Source: Kalmanozyma brasiliensis GHG001 (lineage: Eukaryota; Basidiomycota; Ustilaginomycetes; Ustilaginales). Taken from it: 64,000 bases of DNA. Position 1 is the stretch's first letter. Every line of letters starts with the position of its first letter. The position numbers and the translations under genes were made by a program. Under the pieces are notes generated by a model that did not search any database, was not told the DNA's origin, and worked only from the letters and a program-made list of their open reading frames with translations. Location of the stretch: positions 248,001 to 312,000 of the forward strand of contig NW_015961989.1 in NCBI RefSeq assembly GCF_000497045.1. Direction: 5' to 3'. Positions 39,870 to 49,519 of the stretch are shown piece by piece.

Positions 39870-41653
39870 CTTTTGTGACGAGAAGGAGATGCGAGACGAG
39901 TTGGTAGTGGTGTGAGTCGAGGTGAGGAGGAAGGGAGAGGAAGAGTAAAAGTCAGTCTTCCGAATTCGAGTTTTGAAGATCTTTCGAAAAAACATGCAGC
40001 AGCGGAGGCGAGAAAACACAGAAGTCGAAAGACAGGCGGGCTTGGCAATTCGAACTTCGACAGAGTTCGCGAGCAACGTGCAATGTAGTCGGCCCATGCG
40101 ATGATGGGTTGGCGGTGCGAGGGATATGTCAGGTCATTGTGGCGTGAGCATGTTCGGGGTGACGATGCAGAGATGGTGGCGTGCTGGAGGTTGGTTGCGC
40201 TGCGGATCGATCGCGCGCTGGCGACAAGGACAAAGGCAATGCTCGATAGACACGGCGAGGCAGTCCTTTCGTACGCTGGCAGACATCCAGATCAGGCGTC
40301 AAGGCGACTGTGAGATGCGACCACAAGCCGAAGCGGCAACTGAACTCGTGACTGCGCCGAGTGCAAGATCGGGGGTCGCGCTTGTCGTCCAAGGATACCG
40401 AGTGGTGCTGCATCGCAAGACATGCTCCTAGCATAGTGCTGCCGCGCCTGCTTGTCTGCGGAACAAGCATCCCTAGTCGCTGCAAACAGACTGACGGACT
40501 GCAGCCCTCGCGCTGTGTCGAACGGGGACGCTTGCAAGACGACAATTACGATGATGCCGGTCACTGTCCCTGCGTTGCAAGGTATACTGCCTGCATTGCC
40601 TCATGCTGCACTTGTCCTAGTCGATGTCATCTCTGCCTATCGTGGAGTATGTCGGATGCTGACGCCTGACCCCATTCTGCTGTCCAACACGGCTTCAAGA
40701 GTTCGAAGCGCAAAGACTGTCCGTGCTAGGATGTGTGGTCATGGTTGATCGTGTGTCGATGCTGCCACTGCCTCCATGTTATCATGCTGTCGGTGCACTG
40801 TCCAAGTCGATGCTGCGAGCGTGCTGTGCCAAAGTCTGTTGCTGTCTCTCCCTGTATTGCTGTTCCCTCCGCTGCTGGTTGTCGAGCATCCAATACGTAC
40901 TTTGATATGATCTTGAGGGGTGGATGGTCGAAGATGAAGGGCAGAAGGCGAAGTTGATGGCGACCGACGGGCTTAGAGCTCTCGCAACCCTCTCTCACTG
41001 TGCTGCACAACCGAAATTCTTGTGGGCCAGGCGAATCGGGGCAGCAGCTGGCTTCCTGTGCTTGGCTCGCTGCTACACGCTCGAGGATCCCAACAGCCAC
41101 TCTGGTGTTGAAGCTGTGACTCTGCTCAATCTCGAATTTCCGCCTCCAGCAGGCGCTAGTTGAGATGATACAGTTTTGAATCCAACGTCACGTGCTGGTG
41201 TCTTCGTTTCCATAAAATCGTCGGGTCCGTATTGACCAGTATTGCTTCATCACCGATCAGCTCTCTTAGTATCTGATCACCGATGAGCAAGTTGGAAGAA
41301 ATTGGTGTTTGAATTTGCCGTGCCTTGTCACCGTTCGAGGAAAAGTGGGATCCGAGGCACGTTTCGTGGGATGGCGACAGTCGCACGAACACAGTTTGGT
41401 GGTGTCGAACGTGGCTGCACGATCTGTCCGAGTTCGAGTCAGCGCTTGAGTTTCTATAGCCGACAGCCGACTTTGTCGCCGAAGCATGATCTTCTCTTGT
41501 CGATCAACCTGGCTACATTTCACTCACCCTTTTACGTAGGCGCAGATACACATCGCATATAAGCTCGACTGCTCAACCTTCACCCCGCGTGTCCTTCCAC
41601 ACGCAAGCCTTCTCCATCGACACCATACACATACCCCATAGAAGCTCGTCAAG
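39870..41653. other. Divergent intergenic region eL13 / glycerol-phosphatase gene
   Basis: 1784 bases carrying the strong eL13 promoter on one side and the HAD gene promoter on the other. The middle has frames below 140 codons with no domain features. No RNA gene is recognised by eye; snoRNA genes cannot be excluded. Confidence 0.4.
41558..41563 (+). promoter_or_regulatory. TATA-like box upstream of the HAD phosphatase
   Basis: TATAAG lies 96 bases before the ATG at 41654 and is followed by a C/A-rich leader. Assigned by position only. Confidence 0.35.
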
Positions 41654-42490
41654 ATGGTCCAAACGCTCACCGTGGAAGTGGACACGATCCTATTCGACAT
41701 GGATGGCACGCTCATCGACTCCACCCCTGCCGTCAATGCCACCTGGGCCTCTTTCGCGCACCAGTACAACCTCGATCTCGACTTTGTCATGCAGACGTGC
41801 CATGGCTATCGCACTGTGGAGAACCTTCGTCGGTTCATCCCTAGCATTTCGGATGCCGACCTCCCTGCGGAAGTGGAGCGATTCGAGTCGAACATTCTGG
41901 TGGTGGCCAAGGAGAATGCTGCCAAGGGCAATGGGGGGAGCATCGTTGCTATGCCAGGAGCAAAAGCGCTGCTCGCCCAGATCAACGAAGGACGACCCGC
42001 GGTCGCGGTGGAGAAAGGCAATTGGGGTTGGGCCATTGTTACTTCCGCTACCAAGGCGTATGCGCAACAGGGCTTCGCTTCCGCAGGCGTCTCGGATCAG
42101 CCAAAGGTGTTCATCACCTCGGATTTGTGCACCAAAGGCAAACCCGATCCTCAACCCTACCTCATGGGCGCAGAGAAGACCGGTCAGGACATCACCAGGT
42201 GTTTGGTCGTCGAAGACGCCCCTCCCGGCATCCGGTCTGGTAAGGGCGCGGGAGCAAAGACCTTGGCGTTGAGGACAACACACGACGGCGAAAAGATGCA
42301 CAAGGAGGGAGCAGACTACATCGTCGAGGATCTGAGGAGCGTCGAGGCGAAATGGAAAGAGGATGGCAGCGGACTGGTGCTGACCATCAGGGCGGAGGAG
42401 CCCGAGAAGGGCGAGGCAAAGGGCATCTCGGCATTGCCTAAGCAGATTCAGGCCGAGAACGATCCCACACAGGCCAACGGGAGTGCTTGA
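41654..42490 (+). CDS. GPP1: HAD phosphatase, glycerol-3-phosphatase (Gpp1/Rhr2) type
   Basis: 278 residues. The HAD motif I FDMDGTLIDS supplies nucleophile Asp15 and acid/base Asp17. The cap contains TCHGYRTVENLRRF, which parallels the SHGWRT segment of yeast Gpp1. Motif II falls in AIVTSATKAYAQQG, motif III lysine in GKPDPQPYLMGA, and motif IV in CLVVEDAPPGIRSGKGAGA. Gpp enzymes hydrolyse glycerol-3-phosphate to glycerol in osmotic and redox adjustment; the close relatives Dog1/2 act on 2-deoxyglucose-6-phosphate, so substrate choice is not certain. The C-terminal ~35 residues are a charged extension. Convergent with MET5, 292 bases apart. Confidence 0.82.
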   Translation: MVQTLTVEVDTILFDMDGTLIDSTPAVNATWASFAHQYNLDLDFVMQTCHGYRTVENLRRFIPSISDADLPAEVERFESNILVVAKENAAKGNGGSIVAMPGAKALLAQINEGRPAVAVEKGNWGWAIVTSATKAYAQQGFASAGVSDQPKVFITSDLCTKGKPDPQPYLMGAEKTGQDITRCLVVEDAPPGIRSGKGAGAKTLALRTTHDGEKMHKEGADYIVEDLRSVEAKWKEDGSGLVLTIRAEEPEKGEAKGISALPKQIQAENDPTQANGSA

Positions 42491-42782
42491 GGGCAGATGG
42501 GTAGAATGCTCGATGGCAATTCACACATGCAAAACAGAACAATCGCCTGCGATAGCGATCGACGCAACACGGTGCGTGCAAAAGGCTCTCAAGTCTCAAC
42601 CTCTTCAAATGAGTCACGCGGCAGAGTAAAGATAAATCCGGATCTATGTGATTGAGCAAGAGCATGAAACTATGAAACGGGACGTACTGTGACAGCGACA
42701 GGAACGCTTATATACAAAAGGAATGATGCAGAGTGTTGAAACCAGTCAAGGCATCTTTTCGGGGTGGTATCGATGAGGGAGT

Positions 42783-45700
42783 TTATGCAGAGGAGGTTTG
42801 GTCGTAGTGCTCGATGGCCTGAGCGGGGCCCTTCTTGGCCGCCGCCGAGGGTGGCACCACATCCGAGGGGCACATGTCCTCGTAAAACGCCTTGCCCTCG
42901 GTGGTGGGCTTGATGATGCCGGCGCGGATGACCCAGTCACCGAAGCTCTCGCCCTCGATGCGGTTCTTGGCGTACTGCGGCACGAGCTTGTTCATGATTT
43001 CCATGATCTCCTTCTCGTCGACCGACTCGCGGTAGATCTTGGACAGACGCGTACCGTTGTGCGAGCCACCGAGCGTCATGACGTACTGACCGGGCGCCTT
43101 GCCGACGAAACCGGCCTCGGCCATCCACGGTCGCGAGCAACCATTGGCACAGCCTGACATACGGAAGACCGTGTCGGTGCTGCGAAGACCGTTGGCCTCA
43201 AAGATTTCCTCGACCTTGTCCATGAGCAAGGGCAGGTAGCGCTCCGACTCGGCCATGGCAAGACCACACGTGGGGAAGGCGACACAGGCGCTCGCCGAGA
43301 GCTTGACGCCCGAGTGCTCCCAGTTGTTCATCTTGTACTTGCGCAGGTGGGCGTCGATGGTGTCCTTGTCCTCGGGCTTGATGTCCGAAATGATGACGTG
43401 CTGGTTGGGCGTGAGGCGCAGCGCTCCCTTGTGGATCTTGCACAGCTCGCGCAGACCCGTGCGGAAGGGCGCACCAGGCTCGTCCTTGACACGACCGTTT
43501 TCGAGCCACAAGGTGCAGTGGTAGTTGCCCTTGTAGTCCTGCGTCCAGCCGTAGTGGTCCGTGTTGGTGTCGAACTTGTACGACTTCGCCTCGGCGAGCT
43601 TGTAGCCCAGACGACGCTCCACCTCGGCCTTGAAGTTGTCGGCGCCACCCCAGATCTTGTCGATGGTGTACTTCAACCGAGCCTGCTTTCGGTTGGCACG
43701 GTTGCCCGTGTCGCGCTGGATCAGCATGACGATGCGGCAGGCGTCGAGGGTCTGCTCGGGGGTGACGAAACCAATGACGCTTCCGAGACGCGGGTAGGTG
43801 GCCTTCATCGAGTGCGTGACACCCATACCACCACCGACGGCCAAGTTGAAACCAGCCAAACGCTTGGTGACGGGGTCGGCAATCGCGATGAGACCAATGT
43901 CGTGGGCGAAACAGTCGGTGTCGTTGCGTGGCGGCACGGCGATGGCGATCTTGAACTTTCGCGGCAGGTAGTAAGGGCCGTACAGAGGCTCGTAGTCCTG
44001 CAGCACACCGCCAATCAGCAGCGTCTTGGAGCTCTCGGTCTCCTTGTCGAGCCAGATCTCGTGGTAGGCGTCCATGCGAGGCAGCAGGTGCTCCGAGATC
44101 GACTTGGAGAACTCGTAGACATCCTCGTGCAGCTCGGTGAGGCTCGGGTTGGGCGAGCACATGACGTTTCGGTTGACGTCACCACAGGCGGCGATGGTGT
44201 CGAGCATCGACTTGTTGATGCCCTGCATGGCCGCCTTGAGGTTGCTCTTGACGATGCAGTGGTACTGGATGGTCTGACGCGTGGTGATCTTGACCGTCTG
44301 GTTACCGTACTGCTCGGCGACGTCATCGAGCTGGATCCACTGCGCCGGGGTCACGACACCACCGGGGATACGGGCGCGGATCATGAAGCTGTAGGCGGGC
44401 TCGAGACCAGCCGCCTTGCGCTCCTCCAGCGTGTCTCGGTCGTACTGCATGTAAGTACCGTGGAACTTGGTGAGCTGACCGTCGGTCTCGGGGATGGCGC
44501 CGGTCGACTTGTCCTCGAGCGCCTCCTTGATAGTACCTCGCAGGTAGTTGGAGGCGATCTTCATGTGCTCGTTGGTGATGGGCTCGGGCTCGGCCTCCTT
44601 GACCTCGACAGTGTCGACGCCAAGCGCCTTCCAGAGCAAAGGCTCCCAGATCTTGTAGCCAGTCTGGTAGCCGTCGGCATCCTGGTCGTCACCGAGACCG
44701 ATAGGGGCCATGCGGCTGGCACCGAGCTGCTCGAGACGGGCGTCAATGTCCTTACCGGGCTTGTTGTAGTAGTGAGCGTCCTCGGGTCGGGGCCAGTAGT
44801 GGCTATCACCCATGGCAAAGACGGTGAAGTTGACCGTGTCGGGAAGAGCCGCGGCGTTGGAGGCGAGCAGAGCCTTGTAGGTGAAGCGACCGTTCTGAGG
44901 AGCCTCACCCTGACCGGCAGTCGATGTGAGGAAAACGACATTCTTCTCGTCCTTGAGCTCCTCGGCGAGAGGGTAGTCATCCATGGTGAGGAGACGAGCG
45001 GCGACACCACGAGCCTTGGCACGCACAGCGAGCTTCTTGGCCACCTTCTCGGCGTTGCCACCGTCGGAAGCGACGAGGATAAGCAGAGGAGGGCCGTCGA
45101 GCGAGCCGAGCATCTTCTCGTAGGCCTCCTTGGCCTTGCGACGCTGCAAGTCACGGAGAGCGTTGCCCTGCGAAGCGGCGAGGTCGTACGAGAGCTCGGG
45201 ACGCGACTTGACGAGCGTGGTGAAGAGGTTCTGTCGGTCGAGGAACTGCTGCAGCTGCTCACGGAGACGCACGCCGTCGAGGCGCAAGGTCTCGGAGCCG
45301 CGAGCCTCGGCACTGGGATCCCATCGGAAGAGAGGCCAGTAGCCAGAGTCGACAGCCAGCTTGGTCTCGCGCAGCACGTCGAGGGCAGGAGCGTCCTCAG
45401 TGCGGTAAGGCACGTAGGCGAGCACAACCGAGGGGCCGTCGAACTTGTCGGCCTCCATGAGCGCGTGGAGCACCTGGGTGTAGTCGGCGTAGATGGCGGT
45501 GCTGGCAACGTAGACGTTGCCGTAGTTCATGGCGTACAAGGCGATGTCCTTCTTGCGCTTGTGTGCGGCCTGAGCGTCTCGCTTGGTGTACGGAACACTG
45601 TCGAAGATGAGCATGTTGACGTTGCGGCCAGAGGCAATGACGTGATGAACACCGCCCATACCGGCATCGTAAGCCCATGCGTCGCTACCAACGATCCATC

Positions 45701-47279
45701 GGCTCTTGAACGAGAGGTGCGATGAGAGCGACTTGATCTTCTGCAGAGCAGCGCCCGAGGTAGACGACTGGAGGAGCGAAGCGACCTTGTTGCTAGAGCT
45801 GACGTTCTTCTTGGCATCGGCCTTGGCGCCGAGCCACTGCGAGAGAGCCTCGTGCAGCTCGCCCGAGACACCACCATCGCGAAGCACGTCGTTGACGGAG
45901 CGGACAAGCTCGTCACGCTGCTCAAGCTGAGCAAGGACCTGGCCAAAGGCGTATTCGGGGCTGCGAGCGGCAGGGTGGTCGTCCGACTCCTCGTTGGCCG
46001 AGTTGACTACGGAGAGACGCTCAGCAAAGACTTGCTCAAGCATGAGATTGTAGGCCTCCTCGTGCTTGGGCACCTGGACGGGACCGGTGATGGCAGCAGT
46101 AGCAGGAGCAGCCTGGGCGCGAGCGGCGAGCTTGTTGGTGTCACCGACGACGAATGCATGCTTGGCCTTGGGAGACTCGAGCGCCTTGATCAGCTCCTTG
46201 GCGGCCTTGTCACCGTCGTCGATGTGGCCGAGGGTGCCGCTGACAAAGACGGAGGGAAGGGAGCGCTCGGAGCCCTGGAAAGCGGTGGCAACGTCCACAA
46301 AGAGGGGGCCAAGCTTGGTGGTCCTGCGAACACTCTGCTCGAGGACGGCAATGCGCTTGATACCCTCAGGGATGGTGTCGAGCAGACGCTGTGGCAACGA
46401 GGGGCGAACCAGTCGGATATCGAGGACCGCGAGGTCGTTGTGTGGGGCAGTGTAGTCCTGCAGCGTCTCGGAGCCGGCACCCAGGACGACGGCGAGGTTG
46501 TGAGCGTCGGAAGCGCCGACCAGCTGGAAAGGCTCGACGGCGTGACCAACGAGCTCAGCGACATCCTCGTAGGCGGCGTCGATGGCCGACTCGAGGTCGT
46601 CGAAGCCGGCCTCGCTAGCAGCAGCACTGGCGTGACCGTTGGCGTGGCCATTGGCACCGTTGACGCCATTGGCACCGTTGGCACCGTTAGCGTGGCCGTT
46701 GACGCCGTTGGCCTTGGGAGCAGAAGCATCGGCGCTGGACGAGCCAACAGCCGAGCCGACGAAGGAAGCAAGGTCAACATCGGTCACCTCCTCGACGTCA
46801 CCAGAGACATCCTCAAAGAAATGGAGCACAGCTCGCTTGGCGGAGGTGGCGATCTTGGTAGCCAGGAGGGCGTGGTCGTGAGCCTGAGCGGCAGTGGAAG
46901 AGTGAAGGAGGACAAGGCCAGACTGGCGAAGGGCCATGACATCGCTGTGCTCGCCCGTGCTGGCGACGTGGAAGACAGTGGGAGTGTTGACGATCTTGGG
47001 AAGGTGAGGCACGAGACGAGTGAAGGTTTGCTGGTATGCGTGGGAGAGGACCGAGATGAGACCGTTGCCAGCGGGCTTGAGCTGAGTGAGGACGGAGCCG
47101 AGCTCGACATGCTGGTTGAGCTGCTCAACCTCGAGCTGTGCGTTAAGCTCGGCGGCCTTGTCAGCAACCGAAGCGAAGGAAGAGGTGGAAGCCTTGCCGG
47201 AAGGAGCGACGTTGACCAGCGTGGCCGAAGCGAGCGCCGCAATCCTGGCGACGGCGCCAGCAGCAGAGATGGAGCTCAT
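42783..47279 (-). CDS. MET5: Sulfite reductase (NADPH) hemoprotein beta subunit
   Basis: 1498 residues, similar to yeast Met5 (1442). The N-terminal ~700 residues are the pyruvate-oxidoreductase-like region that the fungal beta subunit carries. A flavodoxin-like domain spans about 730-870 (LLILVASDGGNAEKVAKKL, then VVFLTSTAGQGEAPQNG). The siroheme/4Fe-4S half follows, with CGDVNRNVMCSPNP and the cluster ligands C1332-x5-C1338 (CVAFPTC) and C1377-x3-C1381 (CANGC). The enzyme reduces sulfite to sulfide with electrons from the alpha subunit Met10, in the cytosolic sulfate assimilation path. A linker at about 190-216 is an unusual Asn-Gly/Ala-rich repeat. The gene is intron-free and has strong codon bias. 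Identification is secure. Confidence 0.95.
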   Translation of the reverse strand: MSSISAAGAVARIAALASATLVNVAPSGKASTSSFASVADKAAELNAQLEVEQLNQHVELGSVLTQLKPAGNGLISVLSHAYQQTFTRLVPHLPKIVNTPTVFHVASTGEHSDVMALRQSGLVLLHSSTAAQAHDHALLATKIATSAKRAVLHFFEDVSGDVEEVTDVDLASFVGSAVGSSSADASAPKANGVNGHANGANGANGVNGANGHANGHASAAASEAGFDDLESAIDAAYEDVAELVGHAVEPFQLVGASDAHNLAVVLGAGSETLQDYTAPHNDLAVLDIRLVRPSLPQRLLDTIPEGIKRIAVLEQSVRRTTKLGPLFVDVATAFQGSERSLPSVFVSGTLGHIDDGDKAAKELIKALESPKAKHAFVVGDTNKLAARAQAAPATAAITGPVQVPKHEEAYNLMLEQVFAERLSVVNSANEESDDHPAARSPEYAFGQVLAQLEQRDELVRSVNDVLRDGGVSGELHEALSQWLGAKADAKKNVSSSNKVASLLQSSTSGAALQKIKSLSSHLSFKSRWIVGSDAWAYDAGMGGVHHVIASGRNVNMLIFDSVPYTKRDAQAAHKRKKDIALYAMNYGNVYVASTAIYADYTQVLHALMEADKFDGPSVVLAYVPYRTEDAPALDVLRETKLAVDSGYWPLFRWDPSAEARGSETLRLDGVRLREQLQQFLDRQNLFTTLVKSRPELSYDLAASQGNALRDLQRRKAKEAYEKMLGSLDGPPLLILVASDGGNAEKVAKKLAVRAKARGVAARLLTMDDYPLAEELKDEKNVVFLTSTAGQGEAPQNGRFTYKALLASNAAALPDTVNFTVFAMGDSHYWPRPEDAHYYNKPGKDIDARLEQLGASRMAPIGLGDDQDADGYQTGYKIWEPLLWKALGVDTVEVKEAEPEPITNEHMKIASNYLRGTIKEALEDKSTGAIPETDGQLTKFHGTYMQYDRDTLEERKAAGLEPAYSFMIRARIPGGVVTPAQWIQLDDVAEQYGNQTVKITTRQTIQYHCIVKSNLKAAMQGINKSMLDTIAACGDVNRNVMCSPNPSLTELHEDVYEFSKSISEHLLPRMDAYHEIWLDKETESSKTLLIGGVLQDYEPLYGPYYLPRKFKIAIAVPPRNDTDCFAHDIGLIAIADPVTKRLAGFNLAVGGGMGVTHSMKATYPRLGSVIGFVTPEQTLDACRIVMLIQRDTGNRANRKQARLKYTIDKIWGGADNFKAEVERRLGYKLAEAKSYKFDTNTDHYGWTQDYKGNYHCTLWLENGRVKDEPGAPFRTGLRELCKIHKGALRLTPNQHVIISDIKPEDKDTIDAHLRKYKMNNWEHSGVKLSASACVAFPTCGLAMAESERYLPLLMDKVEEIFEANGLRSTDTVFRMSGCANGCSRPWMAEAGFVGKAPGQYVMTLGGSHNGTRLSKIYRESVDEKEIMEIMNKLVPQYAKNRIEGESFGDWVIRAGIIKPTTEGKAFYEDMCPSDVVPPSAAAKKGPAQAIEHYDQTSSA
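46631..46712 (-). repeat. Asn-Gly coding minisatellite inside MET5
   Basis: An imperfect 9-base-type repeat encodes alternating ANG, VNG and HANG units in the linker between two MET5 N-terminal subdomains. Other parts of the gene are non-repetitive. It probably makes a flexible spacer. Confidence 0.7.
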
Positions 47280-49519
47280 CGTGTCGAACGCGTGTGATCC
47301 GAGGACGAGTGACTGTGTGATCAGACTGGTCTACCTGTGTCGGAAGAAGCGAGAGCCTCGATCGTAACACGCGGAGGGAACCGAATCGAATGGTGACCTG
47401 TGGCCACTATGAACCCTTTGCGATCTGGATCGAGATGAAGGTGTACGAGGGCGTACGCCACCGATGATGACCTTGAACCAGAGGAGCGACTCCGAACTGG
47501 ATGATGCGGAGAGATGGAATGAGGTTCGTGGGATGGGTGGACGGGTGAAGGTGAGGTGGGAGGGAGAGTGACAAGGGATGTACGGATATGTGACTCTGAC
47601 CGTGGCGAGAAGAAAGTCGAGCAGCGAGGATGAGCCAGGACAACAATTGGTAGGCCTGCAGCAGCATCAATACTTGGCGGCAGTCACCCAATCAGTCACT
47701 CACTTTTCTCAATCAGCGAAGGAAGAGAGCTGTCGGAGCATGCCGCTTCGAACAGCGAGCGGCCATGCATCTGCACCTCTGTGTTGCATTTCAGCGTCGA
47801 TCTAGCCACGCCATAACTGAGTGAGTGAGACGCCTTAACGCCGCCAGCTGAGAGGCAAAAAAGAGTTTCCCACAATATTCTCCGCAGGCCAAAGCAATGG
47901 CAGGCTCAATTGCAAAATCGATTTTCTCCCATCTAAAGTTGACGCGCAGACTCACTTGCGAACGCCGTGTGTGTCCGCTCAAGATGCGCGGATTAGCAAG
48001 CAAGGAGCCCACCAAGCCGAGCTTCGATAGGGTCTTGCCACGTTTGACCTTCTCAAAGCAAATCGTTCGCAGCAGCTCGATGCGTCAGCAGGACGAATTC
48101 GGCTTCATTTGATAGCATGTCTTTGCGACACGACGGTGGCCTTCGCCCTGCTTGGGAAAAGGTCGGCAGGCCACACCTTGACGGCGTCGAGCACGACTTG
48201 TGATGATCTTTGAAAGGAGAGGCAAAACACTTTTTTCTTCTCAGATGTCAGGGTCCATCTCTCGGGCGCTGTCCATAGCCGTGTTTGCCGCCACTCGACG
48301 CTTCATCAACAGCGTCAACTTAGTCGCTGACACAAGCATACGGGCAGAAAGATGAGATTCGGACCGGTCGAGACAGGACTTGCAACTGCATCTATGCTCG
48401 TGTAGAGGGCTTGTCTGCAAGAGGTTGCAGAGAGCTGAATTTCGTCTCGGGCTCTAGAGAGCCTAGAGGGCGAACCAAAATCTCCCCCGCCTTCTCGCCG
48501 GCTGTCCAAAGTTGCAATCTTCTAAAAGGGCGACGAGGATGCGGGGAGCACGCCATCGCAGGGGTCAAATGGTGCAATTTGCGCCTCATCTTGCTTGCTT
48601 TGCTCTCCAAACCCTCATCTAATCAATTTTCTCAGGGTTGCCGCCCCGCGACTGCAGATCGCCGAGAAAGTCTCCGAGACGACTGCATTTATGGCATTGC
48701 TTCCCAGCTTGCCAAGCTCTAACACTTGTGGCCTTTGTTACAATCGGACAGATACCGCTTCCGATTACAGATCCGTTCAACCGTAACCACGGCGTCGTCT
48801 ACAGCATCGCCTTCGCCAAAGCCGATCTCGCCCCAGCGAGCGACGATGCAACTTGCAACTTGAGATGACGGATTGAGATCAGATCATTTCTCTTTTCAAT
48901 CACAATAGCAAAGCATGTTCAGTCGCACAGCATCTTTCCATGAGCTGTGATGAAGTGGACGGTTCCTGTCCGCCTCGCCGATGTAGGCTGGTGCGCAATG
49001 ATCAAATGCAGGAGTCCGTTGTTTTGCGAACATTGCTATCATTGTTTGACGTGAGTACGGACCTTCTGCCTACCGTGCTGCGCCGTGCGCTGTCTGTCCC
49101 GGTGAGAAGCTCATCTTTTCTATCGGAACGGCTCGAGCTTGGCAAGCTGAGAGAAAGCTCATCTCCATTTTTACTATCACGGACGGCTCATTCACTGTTG
49201 GCTGGGGTCGAGTCTTTCGGTTCACTTCACGACGAAGCTGACAGGAGCCGCAGCTTCACCTCTTTTGTCGGCGCAATCGGACCTCTCGAAGCGCTCGTCT
49301 GAGCAGCTGCAGCTTACACATCATCTTGCCTGACGATGTTCGACGGACGAATGTCGATAGAAACGAGTATATTATGAGAGGCTTTCTCTGCCGTCTCTCC
49401 CTGTTCTCCATCACTAAGAGCTATACCTCTCTGCTCCAACATCCTTCTTTCGCCCTCCAACTCTGCCATTCTTTCCTTACTCGCACCACGCTCCTTTATC
49501 CTCCTCCGCAAAAACGACC
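47280..49519. other. Long divergent intergenic region MET5 / collagen-like gene
   Basis: 2.24 kb between divergent starts. The 47.3-47.8 kb part fits a MET5 promoter. From 47.8 to 49.3 kb the sequence is lower in GC, with frames up to 120 codons and no domain features. The end is a C/T-rich leader. A large promoter for a regulated secreted protein is one possibility; no RNA gene is recognised. Confidence 0.4.
49368..49374 (+). promoter_or_regulatory. TATA-like box upstream of the collagen-like gene
   Basis: TATATTA lies 145 bases before the ATG at 49520 and is followed by a long pyrimidine-rich leader. This suggests a transcription start near 49400-49430; position-based only. Confidence 0.35.

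Noticed and set aside
43314..47297. Two long plus-strand frames (803 and 481 codons) antisense to MET5
   Set aside because: They mirror the strongly biased codons of MET5, show no domain or normal composition, and MET5 itself is certain. This is a codon-bias shadow.
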